Shown here in pieces: positions 63,400-64,000 of a DNA stretch of 64,000 nt. The notes under the pieces were generated by a model that saw nothing but the letters and a program-made list of their open reading frames with translations, was not told where the DNA came from and did no database searches. The position numbers were made by a program, and so were the translations under genes. Within the stretch, counting starts at the first letter, position 1; every line of letters starts with the position of its first letter. This DNA is from Agromyces sp. 3263. Lineage in GTDB: Bacteria > Actinomycetota > Actinomycetes > Actinomycetales > Microbacteriaceae. Location: contig NZ_JAVDUV010000002.1 in the NCBI RefSeq assembly GCF_031456545.1, positions 496,001-560,000 of the forward strand, written 5' to 3'.

Positions 63400-64000
63400 T
63401 TACTTGACAGTCAGCCCGGTCAACTGGGGGTTGTTCTTCGTGCCCAACCCATCCCACTGACGAAGCCCGACACCACGGACCAGTTCGCGGATCTGCTCGC
63501 CCGGCCACACGGCGACGCGGACAGGGAACACCTTGCCCGTCTTGTTGACCTTCGGGTCGGCGTTCGCGAAGTACATGTACGTGTTGTACTCGAGTTCCGA
63601 CAACGGCCGGAGCGGGCCTTCCGGCCCCTGAATGAAACTGAACCCCTTAGGGATCAGCCCGTCCTTAGACGCGCTTTCCGAAACGTAGATGATCATGTCG
63701 TCCTCCGTGGGTGGTTCAATGATTGGGCGGACGCCCAACCCCGCAGTGCCGCCGGAGCGGTAGGCGTTCGCCAGCGCGATCAGCTCGCCCTTGCGGCGTT
63801 GCAAATCGCCGGGGCACGCCGTCGCGTAGGAGTCCCCGTAGCGGGTGTACAACTCCTGGTGCGTCAACACTGTGTCGTCGTTCACGGGGAACCCGTACCG
63901 CAGCGACACATCCGCGATCAGCGCCGCGAGTTTTCGGAACGACGCATCTGAAACAGGCCACGGATCTCCCGCAACCGAGTTCGCAACCTCAATGGTCACC
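63400..64000 (-). CDS. Phage endolysin, N-acetylmuramoyl-L-alanine amidase type (5' end missing)
   Basis: The frame is open to the window edge. It encodes the C-terminal two thirds of an amidase_2/PGRP-fold enzyme: EVANSVAGDPWPVSDASFRK, then VLTHQELYTRYGDSYATACPGDLQ-type ligands (zinc His in THQELY and Cys in ACPGDL). A C-terminal domain of about 120 residues (IIYVSESASKDGLIP onward) follows and may bind the cell wall. The first zinc His lies upstream, out of view. It cleaves the amide bond between muramic acid and the stem peptide. It is the first gene of the visible lysis cassette. Confidence 0.85.
   Translation of the reverse strand, partial: VTIEVANSVAGDPWPVSDASFRKLAALIADVSLRYGFPVNDDTVLTHQELYTRYGDSYATACPGDLQRRKGELIALANAYRSGGTAGLGVRPIIEPPTEDDMIIYVSESASKDGLIPKGFSFIQGPEGPLRPLSELEYNTYMYFANADPKVNKTGKVFPVRVAVWPGEQIRELVRGVGLRQWDGLGTKNNPQLTGLTVK

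Larger units (their letters stand above)
59944..64000. mobile_element. Left end of a prophage (runs off the right edge)
   Basis: Starting at tRNA-Gly(TCC), the sequence shows lower GC, tiny ORFs, operator-like palindromes and, on the minus strand, a late cassette of endolysin, two small membrane proteins of holin type, a short protein and a GH16-fold glycanase. No host housekeeping gene is present. An integrase and the right attachment site are not in the window, so the boundary at the tRNA and the integrity of the element are inferred. Confidence 0.8.

Overview
The window looks like the chromosome of a high-GC Gram-positive actinobacterium, most likely a member of the Microbacteriaceae. The evidence is very high GC, frequent GTG starts, many 4-nt GTGA/ATGA overlaps, the short word CGGATGCCGC/GCGGCATCCG scattered throughout, and actinobacterial conserved families (SepH, DUF3000, DUF3093, DUF3159, DUF3710, DUF4193) in their usual gene orders. 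I cannot name the species from the sequence.

Layout. Positions 1-7.5 kb (minus strand) hold rarA, rpsD, a small membrane protein, alaS, ruvX, mltG and the start of aroE. At 7.6-10.5 kb (plus) lie a membrane-anchored cyclophilin, a DUF349 protein and an AbiEi-like orphan. From 10.4 to 21.3 kb (minus) runs a long conserved block: pdxS-pdxT, a DUF1697 gene, yebC-ruvC-ruvA-ruvB, yajC-secD-secF and the bifunctional (p)ppGpp enzyme rel. Divergent from pdxS are a MocR/PdxR-type regulator and pdxY, so vitamin B6 synthesis, salvage and control sit together. thrS and a HIT protein follow, then a hypothetical gene with a near-leaderless promoter and a secreted GH87-type alpha-1,3-glucanase. A tRNA cluster (Val, Cys, Gly, Val) lies at 29.3-29.9 kb. 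Next come a PemK-like protein, amt behind a tandem GlnR-like box, zapE, a rhodanese and sufE, a membrane-anchored alpha/beta hydrolase, DUF3000, a ribonuclease D-like gene and the fadA-fadB beta-oxidation pair.

From 41 to 50 kb lie dxs, aconitase, DUF3159, DUF3710, dut, DUF3093, DUF4193 and sepH, the usual actinobacterial order. A small DUF6504-like gene with a perfect LexA (SOS) box follows. The proteostasis block clpX-clpP2-clpP1, a TPR gene and tig comes next, then tRNA-Pro and a very large zinc-ribbon multi-spanning membrane protein.

Immediately after tRNA-Gly(TCC) (59873-59943) the character of the sequence changes. GC falls, genes become tiny, operator-like palindromes appear, and a late phage cassette reads back toward the tRNA: amidase endolysin, two small membrane proteins of holin type, a short virion-like protein, a GH16-fold glycanase and a 20-residue ORF with a perfect Shine-Dalgarno. 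I read this as the left end of a prophage integrated at the tRNA. No integrase is visible, so it would have to lie beyond the right edge. Between the tRNA and the late genes, a small HTH gene and a 43-aa gene diverge from an operator-rich interval, which resembles a genetic switch. No CRISPR array, rRNA operon or insertion sequence was seen. No gene-free stretch exceeds about 300 bases.
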